NCBI GenBank assembly: GCA_034006265.1
Contig: JAVETB010000038.1
Span: 1 to 25,729 of the forward strand
Length of the DNA: 25,729 bases
Direction: 5' to 3'
From: Syntrophus sp034006265
GTDB taxonomy: Bacteria > Desulfobacterota > Syntrophia > Syntrophales > Syntrophaceae
The position numbers were made by a program, and so were the translations under genes. Below, in pieces: positions 7,677 to 14,853 of this stretch. The notes under the pieces are model-generated. The model saw only the letters and a program-made list of their open reading frames with translations, made no database searches and was not told where the DNA came from. Each line of letters begins with the position of its first letter. The stretch's first letter is position 1.

Positions 7677-8567
7677 AAAAATCCAAAGCAATCCGGAGGG
7701 TTCATCATAAAAGGTCATATGGGCCAGGAAACCGGATGCCAGGGCGGGAGGCACTCTTTTCTCCCGCAGATCTCTTTCGGGTGACATGGGAAGGGTGCAA
7801 CAGTCTCTTTCGGATTCAGCAGGGGCCCTGACGGCAACACCTGCGTCTCTGTCAGGCTCCGCCTTGGCGAATCTTCCAGCCGGAACAGGTTCCCCTAGTG
7901 ACGGTTTTTCCCGATGCGACCCCTCACCTGGAACATGTACGGCAGATTGGACCGTTGACTGCGCTATGACGGCATGGCGAAGGTTGCCGTAAAGATCCAT
8001 GCCGAAGGTCAACCCCCTTTTTCCGGCAATCCGGGCGTCCGAGCTCAGAACCGTCTCTATCTTCGGCGATTTCTTTTTTACGCAGAGATGAACCTCGGCT
8101 GTCAGATAATCGTATTCCCTGCTGTCGTTCGGAGGCCCGCAAAAACAATCTTGCCGCGTATGATTGATCAGTGTCTTGAACGCGTGGCAGAAAATCAGCG
8201 GCTCGATAAAGAACAGATTTGCGGAAAGGGACTGCAGGCCCGAATCCTCCCAGAGCTCGTAGAGCGTCTGTCTTTCCTGGATTCGCCGCCCGTGGCTTGC
8301 CAGCATGATTCTCGGTTCCAGAGGAAGAGAGCAATAGCCGGAAGGAGATCGGCTGGACAACACATTCTCCTCGCTCCAGCTTATGATCTCCCCCAGATCG
8401 GGGCGGACATAGGGATTTTCCACTTCCACCAGATCGGGCCCGAAGAGGAGCAGGGAGTCGCTGAATTCACGTACAGCACTGCGCAGGGTGCATTTTCCTG
8501 TTTTCCATGCGCCTTTTCTAAGGCAGGCAACCTTCCAGACAACCTCAAAGAAATAAATAACCGGCAC
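7674..8567 (-). CDS. Hypothetical protein, doubtful
   Basis: An open frame of 297 codons beginning with GTG at 8567. I do not recognise the product. Residues 1-205 have a believable mix of hydrophobic and charged segments with several cysteines (for example QDCFCGPP near residue 143). The last 90 residues are low in hydrophobics and rich in Glu, Arg and Pro, and look less like a folded protein. There is no good ribosome binding site, and a competing plus-strand frame (7974-8645) covers much of the same DNA. A rough count of one section of this overlap gives similar base-position bias for both strands, so composition does not decide between them. The region could hold a real lineage-specific gene, a decayed gene or no gene. 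Confidence 0.3.
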   Translation of the reverse strand: MPVIYFFEVVWKVACLRKGAWKTGKCTLRSAVREFSDSLLLFGPDLVEVENPYVRPDLGEIISWSEENVLSSRSPSGYCSLPLEPRIMLASHGRRIQERQTLYELWEDSGLQSLSANLFFIEPLIFCHAFKTLINHTRQDCFCGPPNDSREYDYLTAEVHLCVKKKSPKIETVLSSDARIAGKRGLTFGMDLYGNLRHAVIAQSTVQSAVHVPGEGSHREKPSLGEPVPAGRFAKAEPDRDAGVAVRAPAESERDCCTLPMSPERDLREKRVPPALASGFLAHMTFYDEPSGLLWIF

Positions 8568-8855
8568 GATCGTCTCACACTGTCGAATCAGGAGATATGG
8601 GTACGATATTTCCGCTCGAGAGGCAACATGTCATCCTTTGTCTGAACTTTTTCCCCGCACCTTCACTGCCTGCGCCTCTACAGTAGCTTCTCGGAGAAAA
8701 GATCATTCTTTACCTCTTTTTTCAAGAAAAAAATCCCCTGTGTTCCTGCCAGATGGAAAAGATTCACATTTCCGCCGGCCCCCGGGCCGTCAAAATGAGC
8801 TCCTGTCCGAATTCTTTTAAGGAAAATGGCCGGGTTGCTTTTCAGGGGGCAAGGA

Positions 8856-9611
8856 TCAATCGGGCTTCGTGCCGACATAAAGCCGGGTGATGCCCAATGT
8901 CAGAGGATAGTGACGGACATTGGAAAAGCCGGCGTCGCGCATCATCCCCGTGAACCGTTCAGGGGCTGGGAACTGGATAATGGAATCGGCAAGATAAAGA
9001 TAGGCCGCCGGGTTTCGGGTAAAACACCGGGCCATCAGGGGCAGGATCCGGCGAAGATAGAAGCTGCTCAAAAGCTGCAAAACCTTCAGCTGCGGCAGCT
9101 GCATCTCCAGTATGGCCACCTGGCCGCCTTCAATGAGAACCCGGAAAAACTCCCGGAGTGCTCCCGAACGGTCCGGAATGTTGCGGATCCCGAAGGCTAT
9201 TCCCACCACGTCAAAAGACCTGTCCGCAAAGGGAAGGGCCAGGGCGTCACCCTGGACGAAGGATACCCGGTCTCGGCATTCCTTCCGACGAGCGGTTTTC
9301 ATCACAGCTTTTTCAAGCATTTCAAGGACAAAATCAACGCCGGTTACTTCAACATCCGGATAGCGGCTAGCTACCTCCAGGGCCAGATCCGCCGTGCCGG
9401 TGGCCACATCCAGGTAACGGCGTGTCCTGGGGAAATGCATCTTCCTGGCGGCAAAGCGCCGCCAGGCAACATCTCGACGGAAACTGAGCAGGTGATTGAG
9501 AAAATCGTACTTTCCCGTAACCGTTGCAAAAATATCCTGAACGATGCGAATGTGGTCATCCGCTTTCAGGTTCTTGACCGGGGCGTAATCCCGCTTCAGG
9601 CGTTCTTTCAA
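8856..9611 (-). CDS. ubiE: Demethylmenaquinone/ubiquinone C-methyltransferase
   Basis: A 251-residue SAM-dependent methyltransferase of the UbiE/MenG family, which methylates demethylmenaquinone to menaquinone (or the ubiquinone equivalent). Visible signatures are YDFLNHLLSF followed by the RDVAWRR segment, the SAM-binding glycine motif LDVATGTADLAL, the GVDF acidic strand, the FDVVGIAFGIRNI motif typical of this family, and the conserved EM...P stretch. In an anaerobic deltaproteobacterium menaquinone is the likely product, so menG would be an equally good symbol. The start is taken as TTG at 9611 with AGGA upstream. It is the last recognised gene of a minus-strand group after the pspC-like gene and htpX, but a 340-bp gap separates it from htpX, so it may have its own promoter. 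Confidence 0.92.
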   Translation of the reverse strand: MKERLKRDYAPVKNLKADDHIRIVQDIFATVTGKYDFLNHLLSFRRDVAWRRFAARKMHFPRTRRYLDVATGTADLALEVASRYPDVEVTGVDFVLEMLEKAVMKTARRKECRDRVSFVQGDALALPFADRSFDVVGIAFGIRNIPDRSGALREFFRVLIEGGQVAILEMQLPQLKVLQLLSSFYLRRILPLMARCFTRNPAAYLYLADSIIQFPAPERFTGMMRDAGFSNVRHYPLTLGITRLYVGTKPD

Positions 9612-9951
9612 AGATAGAGGTCCTTTTCGGAAGTTCTGGCGATCTTTCTGTGCTTCAGTCGGGAATTGCCGCTGTCACCCGTCCGCAGGCCTTCTCCGGA
9701 GCCCGGAACCCGCTGCGGTGTTCCGGGCGCTTCAGCGTGGCTTTTCTATCACAGTTCAAGCCGGATCACAACTGGAGGTGTTCTCCGGAAACCATCGACC
9801 GCCCGACCGTTCGGTTTGTCCATCGATTTTTTGAAGATGGTCCGGGCGGGCAGGTCCAAGCCCGGCGGCAGTCATGGGAGGCTTCTCGGGACCCAGAAAG
9901 GCATGGGGCCGACTCCTACCCCAAAGGGATGCTGTGCCCTTTCATCATTCC
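9612..9951. other. Intergenic region between htpX and ubiE
   Basis: No convincing gene is present; open frames here have no start context or recognisable product. The notable element is a perfect 9-bp GC-rich hairpin (9701-9709 with 9720-9728, 10-nt loop) without a T tract, which could be an RNA structure ahead of ubiE or a repeat unit. Confidence 0.4.
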
Positions 9952-10782
9952 CTATTCCTTCGGAGCGGCCTTCATCGCCAGCAGCCGCTCGATCCTTTTC
10001 TCGATCGGCGGATGGGTGCTGAAGAGGGTCCGAAGAAAATTTCCTGATAACGGATTCACAATGAACATGTGCGCCGTGGATGGGTTCACACTCATCGGAT
10101 TGGCCTTCGAGGCTGCCGACAACTTCCGGAGGGCGGAGGCCAGGGCTTCCGGCTTGTCGGTGATCCTCGCGCTGCCTGCATCGGCGTCATATTCCCTGGA
10201 TCGGGAGATCGCCATCTGAATGACCGTTGCTGCAACAGGTGCTATCACCGCCATGGCTATGGCGTGGATCATGCCCGATCCCTCGTCGTTGCCGAAAAAT
10301 ACGGCCCACCGGGACAGAAGCACGACGGCGCTTGCCACCGTCGCGGCCATGGTGCTGATCAGGATATCCTTGTGCTTGATGTGGGAAAGTTCATGGGCGA
10401 GGACGCCCTCCAGTTCATCCCGGTCGAGAATCTTATGGATGCCGGACGTCACTGCAACGGCGGCATGATCTTCATTTCTTCCCGTTGCAAAGGCGTTGGG
10501 AACCTCGTTGGCAATCACGTAAATTCGGGGCTTCGGCAGACCGGCCGTCGCGGCCAGAGCTTCCACGGAGGTGTGAAGGACAGGGGCCTCCGCACGCGTT
10601 ACTTCACGGGCGGAGTACATCCGAAGGACGATGCTGTCCGAGTACCAGTAGCTGCCGAAGTTCATGAGCGCGGAAAGGACCAGGGCGATCACCACGCCGG
10701 TTCCCCGCGCGACAAAATAGCCGGCCAGTATGAGCAGCCCGGACAGGGAAGCCAGCAGGAGGATGACTTTAAGCGTGTTCAT
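9952..10782 (-). CDS. htpX: HtpX-like membrane zinc metalloprotease
   Basis: A 276-residue M48B family protease. Two N-terminal membrane segments (about residues 5-24 and 28-46) precede the cytoplasmic catalytic region. The zinc motif HELSH is at residues 130-134 (His130, Glu131, His134), and the third ligand is Glu197 in SREYDADAGSA. Two further hydrophobic segments (about 146-164 and 172-192) lie between them. HtpX degrades damaged or misfolded membrane proteins during envelope stress. It lies 31 nt downstream of a PspC-domain gene on the same strand, which suits a shared membrane-stress function. Length is typical and all key residues are present. Confidence 0.95.
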   Translation of the reverse strand: MNTLKVILLLASLSGLLILAGYFVARGTGVVIALVLSALMNFGSYWYSDSIVLRMYSAREVTRAEAPVLHTSVEALAATAGLPKPRIYVIANEVPNAFATGRNEDHAAVAVTSGIHKILDRDELEGVLAHELSHIKHKDILISTMAATVASAVVLLSRWAVFFGNDEGSGMIHAIAMAVIAPVAATVIQMAISRSREYDADAGSARITDKPEALASALRKLSAASKANPMSVNPSTAHMFIVNPLSGNFLRTLFSTHPPIEKRIERLLAMKAAPKE

Positions 10783-10813
10783 GGCAGGTTACCTCGGGAT
10801 TGTATCGCGCCCT

Positions 10814-11083
10814 TCAGCTTCCGGAGCCGTTTCTCCGGTTTTCGTCATTCCATTGTTGCGGGACCTCCGATTCGCCTCCGAAGTTGTCGCTTTTGGGAAC
10901 GAGAATCCACAGGAGCAGATACAACAGGAATCCAAATCCGCAGAAGAAGAACAGAAATGCAAACAGGAACCGCCAGCACCACGACGGAATGGGCGTATGC
11001 TCCCCAAGGCCTCCGCAGACTCCGCCGATCCATTTGTCCTTTTGTGATTTCTTAAAGCGTTGCAGCCAGTTCTTTTCCTCCAT
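10814..11083 (-). CDS. PspC-domain membrane protein
   Basis: A small protein of 89 residues. The N-terminal half has the PspC signature: DKWIGGVCGGLGEH, then a Trp-rich stretch and a long hydrophobic segment (about residues 38-62) ending ILVPK. PspC-domain proteins act in phage-shock or membrane-stress responses, often as sensors. The ATG at 11083 has a strong GGAGG seven bases upstream. The gene precedes htpX by 31 nt and likely forms a two-gene stress operon with it. No pspA or pspB is nearby. The hydrophilic tail (about 63-89) is short and not conserved in any way I recognise. Confidence 0.88.
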   Translation of the reverse strand: MEEKNWLQRFKKSQKDKWIGGVCGGLGEHTPIPSWCWRFLFAFLFFFCGFGFLLYLLLWILVPKSDNFGGESEVPQQWNDENRRNGSGS

Positions 11084-11400
11084 GTTGCAACCTCCAATGC
11101 CTCGAAATGTTCCATGATTCCGATGTTATGGCCGGCTTTTCGGCATTTCGCCGTTTTTGCCCGATCCGCGTTGATGCCGGACCTCTTTGCAGAATTCGAG
11201 CTGCCATCATATCCGGTCATCCCAATGAGATACTAAAACCAACGGTTTTGTAAAGAACATTTTGAAGGCAGACCGCCCTGGAAAAAGACAGGTATCTTCG
11301 GGGACTTCGGCGGCGGGGCTTTCCCGTTTTTCTTTTCTTGCAACCTTGCATCCCGCTCTTGTATGATGCTTTCTTCTTTTGAGGCACAAGAAAGGTCGTG
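11084..11400. other. Divergent intergenic region upstream of pspC-like gene and rnhA
   Basis: This stretch holds the promoters of the minus-strand stress operon and the plus-strand rnhA. A candidate rnhA promoter is listed separately. I see no gene; the overlapping open frames lack start context. Confidence 0.45.
11338..11367 (+). promoter_or_regulatory. Candidate sigma-70 promoter for rnhA
   Basis: TTGCAA at 11338-11343 and TATGAT at 11362-11367 are separated by 18 nt, about 34 nt before the rnhA start codon. Confidence 0.5.
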
Positions 11401-11973
11401 ATGAAAAACAGGCGGGAAAGAACAAACCTTGAAGAAACGGCTGCGACGCCCCAACCCGGTGGCCAGGGGTCGACGTCGTCCGGCGTGACGACTTCTCCGA
11501 AACAGGTAATCCTTTATACCGACGGCGCTTGTCTTGGAAATCCCGGGCCGGGCGGATATGGTGTTGTTCTTCTCTATGGGGAACACAGAAAGGAGCTTTC
11601 CGGCGGCTACCGCTTGACCACGAACAACCGCATGGAAATTCTCGCGGCAATCAGAGGTCTGGAGACCTTGAAGGTTCCCTGTTCGGTGACGCTTTATTCG
11701 GATTCCCAATATCTGGTGAATGCGATCACCAAGGGGTGGGCAAAACGCTGGCGGGCAAACGGCTGGAAGCGGAATTCAAGGGAAAAGGCGCTGAATGCCG
11801 ATCTCTGGGAGCGGCTGCTGAATCTGTGTACCCTTCACCGGGTCACCTTTGTCTGGGTGCGGGGGCATGCGGACATCAAAGAAAACGAACGTTGCGATGC
11901 CCTTGCCAATGAAGCTGCCGGACAGGCCGACCTGGAAGAAGATCAAGGGTATTTGCAGAAGGCGCATTTCTGA
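11401..11973 (+). CDS. rnhA: Ribonuclease HI
   Basis: A 190-residue enzyme that cuts the RNA strand of RNA-DNA hybrids. The four catalytic acids are visible: Asp41 (YTDGACLGNPGPGG), Glu79 (NNRMEILAAI), Asp101 (YSDSQYLVNAI) and Asp166 (ERCDALA), with the flexible-loop His156 in RGHAD. The basic handle region (GWAKRWRANGWKR) is present. Compared with the E. coli enzyme there is an extra N-terminal tail of about 35 residues, rich in Thr, Ser and Gly, which lacks the pattern of the eukaryotic hybrid-binding domain and is probably disordered. ATG 11401 is chosen over the adjacent GTG 11398 because it is better spaced from AAAGG. Confidence 0.95.
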   Translation: MKNRRERTNLEETAATPQPGGQGSTSSGVTTSPKQVILYTDGACLGNPGPGGYGVVLLYGEHRKELSGGYRLTTNNRMEILAAIRGLETLKVPCSVTLYSDSQYLVNAITKGWAKRWRANGWKRNSREKALNADLWERLLNLCTLHRVTFVWVRGHADIKENERCDALANEAAGQADLEEDQGYLQKAHF

Positions 11974-12043
11974 AAGGCCGTGCCGCCGCAGCCCATGGAA
12001 CAGAGGGGTGTCCCTTTACCCGACTTCGCAGTACGGCGATCGT

Positions 12044-12391
12044 TCAAACTTCCTCCTTTTTTTTCTTTTTTTGCTCTTTGACCTGTGCTTTGAGCGCTTT
12101 TTTCCGGAGCTTGGCCTCGTCTTTTTCTGATGGAGGAACGGCATTCGCGAACGTTGCTGCTTCCGGTTCTTTCTGCGCCACGGAATCGAGCTCCGGCGGC
12201 AGGGCCGGCTTTGGGGGCTCTTGGGCGCCGACGGCCGAATTCAGATTCTCCGTTTCCAGGATTTTTTTCGCCCGAATTTTCTCCATGACATATTTGGCGA
12301 GGGACTTTCCAAACTGGGCAATAAAACCGGTAATCAGGACAATCAGCACCCATTTCAGGATGCGCTCGACGTCAATATTCGAAATATCCAT
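12044..12391 (-). CDS. Small membrane-anchored charged protein, unknown function
   Basis: A 115-residue protein. Residues 10-30 form one hydrophobic membrane segment (LKWVLIVLITGFIAQFG). A Pro/Glu/Ala-rich middle and a strongly basic Lys-rich tail (about 90-113) follow and may form a helix or bind nucleic acid or another protein. I do not recognise the family. The ATG at 12391 lacks a clear Shine-Dalgarno sequence. It lies 48 nt downstream of mobB on the same strand and may share its transcript. The alternative overlapping minus frame (11943-12353) lacks such structured composition. Its reality as a gene is likely but not certain. Confidence 0.55.
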   Translation of the reverse strand: MDISNIDVERILKWVLIVLITGFIAQFGKSLAKYVMEKIRAKKILETENLNSAVGAQEPPKPALPPELDSVAQKEPEAATFANAVPPSEKDEAKLRKKALKAQVKEQKKKKKEEV

Positions 12392-12439
12392 GGACCACAG
12401 TAAAGATGATTCCGCAATCGTAAAAAGAACCGTTTCTCT

Positions 12440-12946
12440 TCATTTCAAAACCGAAGTTTCAATGAGATCCACCAGGCCCTGAATGTCGTTGATATCCAGG
12501 CAGGGTACCCCGATGTCAAGCGGTGTGTCGCTGGCCAGGGCAAGCAAATTGTCCTGCGGGCCGCAGAGAAGTTCCCGCTTGAGGACAGCCCGGTATATCT
12601 CGATTTTCTGATGGGGATTCCCTTTGAACCCTTCTGTCAGGATCAGGTCTACACCGTGGATATAGCGTTCCCGGAGGGCGTCGATGCTGTAATCTTCCTC
12701 CACGTCTTCAATCAGGGCCACCTTCCGTGGGGTCGCAATGACCGTTGCCCGGGCGCCGGCCTGCCGGTGACGCCAGCTGTCCTTTCCTTCGATGTCGATA
12801 TCGAAGTCGTGCAGATGATGCTTGATGGTCGCCACCCGATATCCCCGCCTGGCCAGTTCCGGAACCAGCTTCTCGATCAGGGTCGTTTTTCCCGTATTGG
12901 ATTTGCCGACGATGGAAATCACAGGAATGAGGGTATGTGCGTTCAT
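12440..12946 (-). CDS. mobB: Molybdopterin-guanine dinucleotide biosynthesis adaptor protein MobB
   Basis: A 168-residue P-loop GTPase. The Walker A motif is GKSNTGKTT (from residue 14), followed by VATIKHHLHDFDIDIEGKDSWRHRQAGA, the family's characteristic stretch, and LILTEGFKG further on. MobB helps MobA attach GMP to molybdopterin, giving the cofactor used by formate dehydrogenases and related enzymes. ATG 12946 has AAGGAG six bases upstream; the frame continues further up, but the added residues are not family-like. It is divergent from fdhE (formate dehydrogenase maturation), which makes functional sense. No mobA is seen in the window. Confidence 0.92.
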   Translation of the reverse strand: MNAHTLIPVISIVGKSNTGKTTLIEKLVPELARRGYRVATIKHHLHDFDIDIEGKDSWRHRQAGARATVIATPRKVALIEDVEEDYSIDALRERYIHGVDLILTEGFKGNPHQKIEIYRAVLKRELLCGPQDNLLALASDTPLDIGVPCLDINDIQGLVDLIETSVLK

Positions 12947-13121
12947 GTCTTCTCCTTGTGCCCTTTCCCGGCCGCCATGTTCAACGTTCAACGGATGAAC
13001 CGGAGCAGAGCGAAGCCCCGGGCGTCCTGATCCATCCAAACATGAACTGTCTGAAATTTATAGACGAAGGAGGATTGCATTTCAAGCAGTATATCTCCCC
13101 TTTCGGGGGATTAATAATTGC

Positions 13122-13150
13122 TTGCACTTTTGACGGGAAGGATTATATAC
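13122..13150 (+). promoter_or_regulatory. Candidate sigma-70 promoter for fdhE-nth
   Basis: TTGCAC at 13122-13127 and ATATAC at 13145-13150 with a 17-nt spacer, 61 nt before the fdhE start. A small GC hairpin (tcccc/gggga, about 13096-13110) lies just upstream and could be an operator or part of the divergent mobB leader. Confidence 0.5.
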
Positions 13151-13211
13151 GTAACATGCGTTTTGGATTGTATCCAAGGCGCAAGTCCAAGGACAGGAGA
13201 CCTGAAACTGC

Positions 13212-14042
13212 ATGGCGAACATGCTGAATGCCCTAAAAACGATCGAGCAGTACAAATCCGACAGTCCGTACTACAGCGAACTGCTGGATATTCTCGCGGA
13301 GCTTCTCATCCTGCGGGAAGAGTATCACAAAACATCAGACAGGATGATCTTTCAGGTGGACGAGCACCTGATCCCCCAGAAGGTGGCGGGCGGATTGCCC
13401 CTCATTGATTTTATCTCGGGAGAATTTAATCTTACCCTGCCCAAGGATTATTTCCTGAAGCTTCTGGATATTGCAAAAAAGCGTTCTCCGGAAAAAACAG
13501 AAGAAATGATCGAGCAACTGCACAACGGGGCTCTGGATTTTGAGAGGATGATCCGTCATACTTTCGACCCCCTTGCGGAAGGGGATTTCCCGGAAGAAAA
13601 AGATGATGATTTTTATGATCTTGTGGAGCTGTTCCTGGAAGAAAGCTTGAGGCCTGAACTGGAAAAGATCGCCATCCGTTTTGGTGACCGGATTTCCCAA
13701 CTCAAATGGTCTGAAGGGTACTGCCCGATCTGTGGCAAAGAGCCGAAAATCGGAAAGATCAAGGCCGGCGACGGACGGCGTTACCTTTTCTGCAACCAGT
13801 GCGGTTTTGAGTGGCATTACCGGCGGGTGAAATGCCCCTTCTGCGGCAATGAAGAGCAGCACGCCCTCGCCTATTTTACGATCGAAGGGGATGAGCGCTA
13901 CCGGGTGGATGTGTGTAACGTCTGCAAACGGTACATCAAGATGGTCGATCTGAGAGTGACGGAGCAGGAGGCCGATCTGGATGTCGAAGACATTGCCACC
14001 CTTCATCTGGACATGCTGGCCTACGAGGAGGGGTACAGTTAG
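13212..14042 (+). CDS. fdhE: Formate dehydrogenase accessory protein FdhE
   Basis: A 276-residue protein of the FdhE family, needed to bring formate dehydrogenase to activity. The N-terminal half is helical and acidic. The C-terminal half has four CxxC pairs (Cys171/174, 194/197, 208/211, 235/238) forming two rubredoxin-like iron-binding sites. Key stretches are YCPICGKEP, FCNQCGFEW, KCPFCGNEE and VCNVCKRY. ATG 13212 is used; an AGGAGA lies about 11 nt upstream, and an ATG at 13221 is an alternative. The gene is divergent from mobB and followed after 24 nt by nth. No formate dehydrogenase subunit is in the window, so its client is encoded elsewhere. Confidence 0.93.
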   Translation: MANMLNALKTIEQYKSDSPYYSELLDILAELLILREEYHKTSDRMIFQVDEHLIPQKVAGGLPLIDFISGEFNLTLPKDYFLKLLDIAKKRSPEKTEEMIEQLHNGALDFERMIRHTFDPLAEGDFPEEKDDDFYDLVELFLEESLRPELEKIAIRFGDRISQLKWSEGYCPICGKEPKIGKIKAGDGRRYLFCNQCGFEWHYRRVKCPFCGNEEQHALAYFTIEGDERYRVDVCNVCKRYIKMVDLRVTEQEADLDVEDIATLHLDMLAYEEGYS

Positions 14043-14066
14043 TCCGCAGGATTCGGAGCCCGGTTC

Positions 14067-14723
14067 ATGGACAGGAAAGAAATCGACCTCCTGGTTCACA
14101 GGCTTGAAGTCAGTGCCGGGGGCGCGGACTTTCCCATTGTCACCCAACTGGCGGAAAGGCAGCACGATCCTTTCAAGATCCTGATTTCTACCGTGCTCAG
14201 TCTGAGGACGAAGGATGAGGTCACGGGTAAGGCCACCGAGAAGCTGTTCCGTCTGGCTTCAACGCCTGAGGGGATGATGAAGCTGAGTGAAGAGGACATT
14301 CGCCGAGCCATCTATCCCGTCGGCTTTTACCGGAACAAGGCCCGGCAGATTCCGGAAATCTGCCGGGATCTTGTGGAGCGCTTTTCCTCCCAGGTGCCCG
14401 ACACCCTGGAGGATTTGCTTTCGCTGAAAGGGGTGGGGCGAAAAACCGCAAATCTCGTTCTTTCGCTGGGCTACGGACAAGAGGCCATCTGCGTCGACAC
14501 GCATGTTCACCGGATCTCCAACCGTCTCGGTCTAGTCAAGACAAAAACACCGGTGCAGACGGAATTCGCTCTCCAGGATATTCTTCCGCGATGCTACTGG
14601 TCACGATACAACACCCTGCTGGTTTCCTTCGGCCAGCGTGTCTGCCGTCCGGTTTCTCCCCTCTGCAGCTCCTGCCTTCTTGGTGATCTCTGTCCCCGAG
14701 TTTCCGTTACCAGCCATCGCTGA
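14067..14723 (+). CDS. nth: Endonuclease III
   Basis: A 218-residue DNA glycosylase/AP lyase of base-excision repair that removes oxidised pyrimidines. The helix-hairpin-helix is LKGVGRKTANLVL, with the catalytic lysine at Lys126 and the catalytic aspartate at Asp144 in VDTHVHRISNRLG. The C-terminal [4Fe-4S] motif C-x6-C-x2-C-x5-C is intact (Cys193, 200, 203, 209). ATG 14067 has GGAG upstream. It follows fdhE by 24 nt, probably in one transcript, though the pairing looks incidental. It converges on polX; I see no clear terminator in the 130 nt between them. Confidence 0.95.
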   Translation: MDRKEIDLLVHRLEVSAGGADFPIVTQLAERQHDPFKILISTVLSLRTKDEVTGKATEKLFRLASTPEGMMKLSEEDIRRAIYPVGFYRNKARQIPEICRDLVERFSSQVPDTLEDLLSLKGVGRKTANLVLSLGYGQEAICVDTHVHRISNRLGLVKTKTPVQTEFALQDILPRCYWSRYNTLLVSFGQRVCRPVSPLCSSCLLGDLCPRVSVTSHR

Positions 14724-14853
14724 TCTCCTGCTTGAGAGACGACGCCTGGTTTGCTGCTTGAAGGCCGTCATTCGGCTTCCTCGCGCATATCCCATGAACG
14801 TATAAGGGCTGTGTTCCATCCGAAGCACAAAAAGAGCAAAATGGTCCGGCAGA

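Noticed and set aside
7974..8645. Plus-strand open frame of 223 codons in the unassigned region
   Set aside because: Product looks like an antisense shadow and there is no ribosome binding site; the minus frame is slightly more plausible, though not certain.
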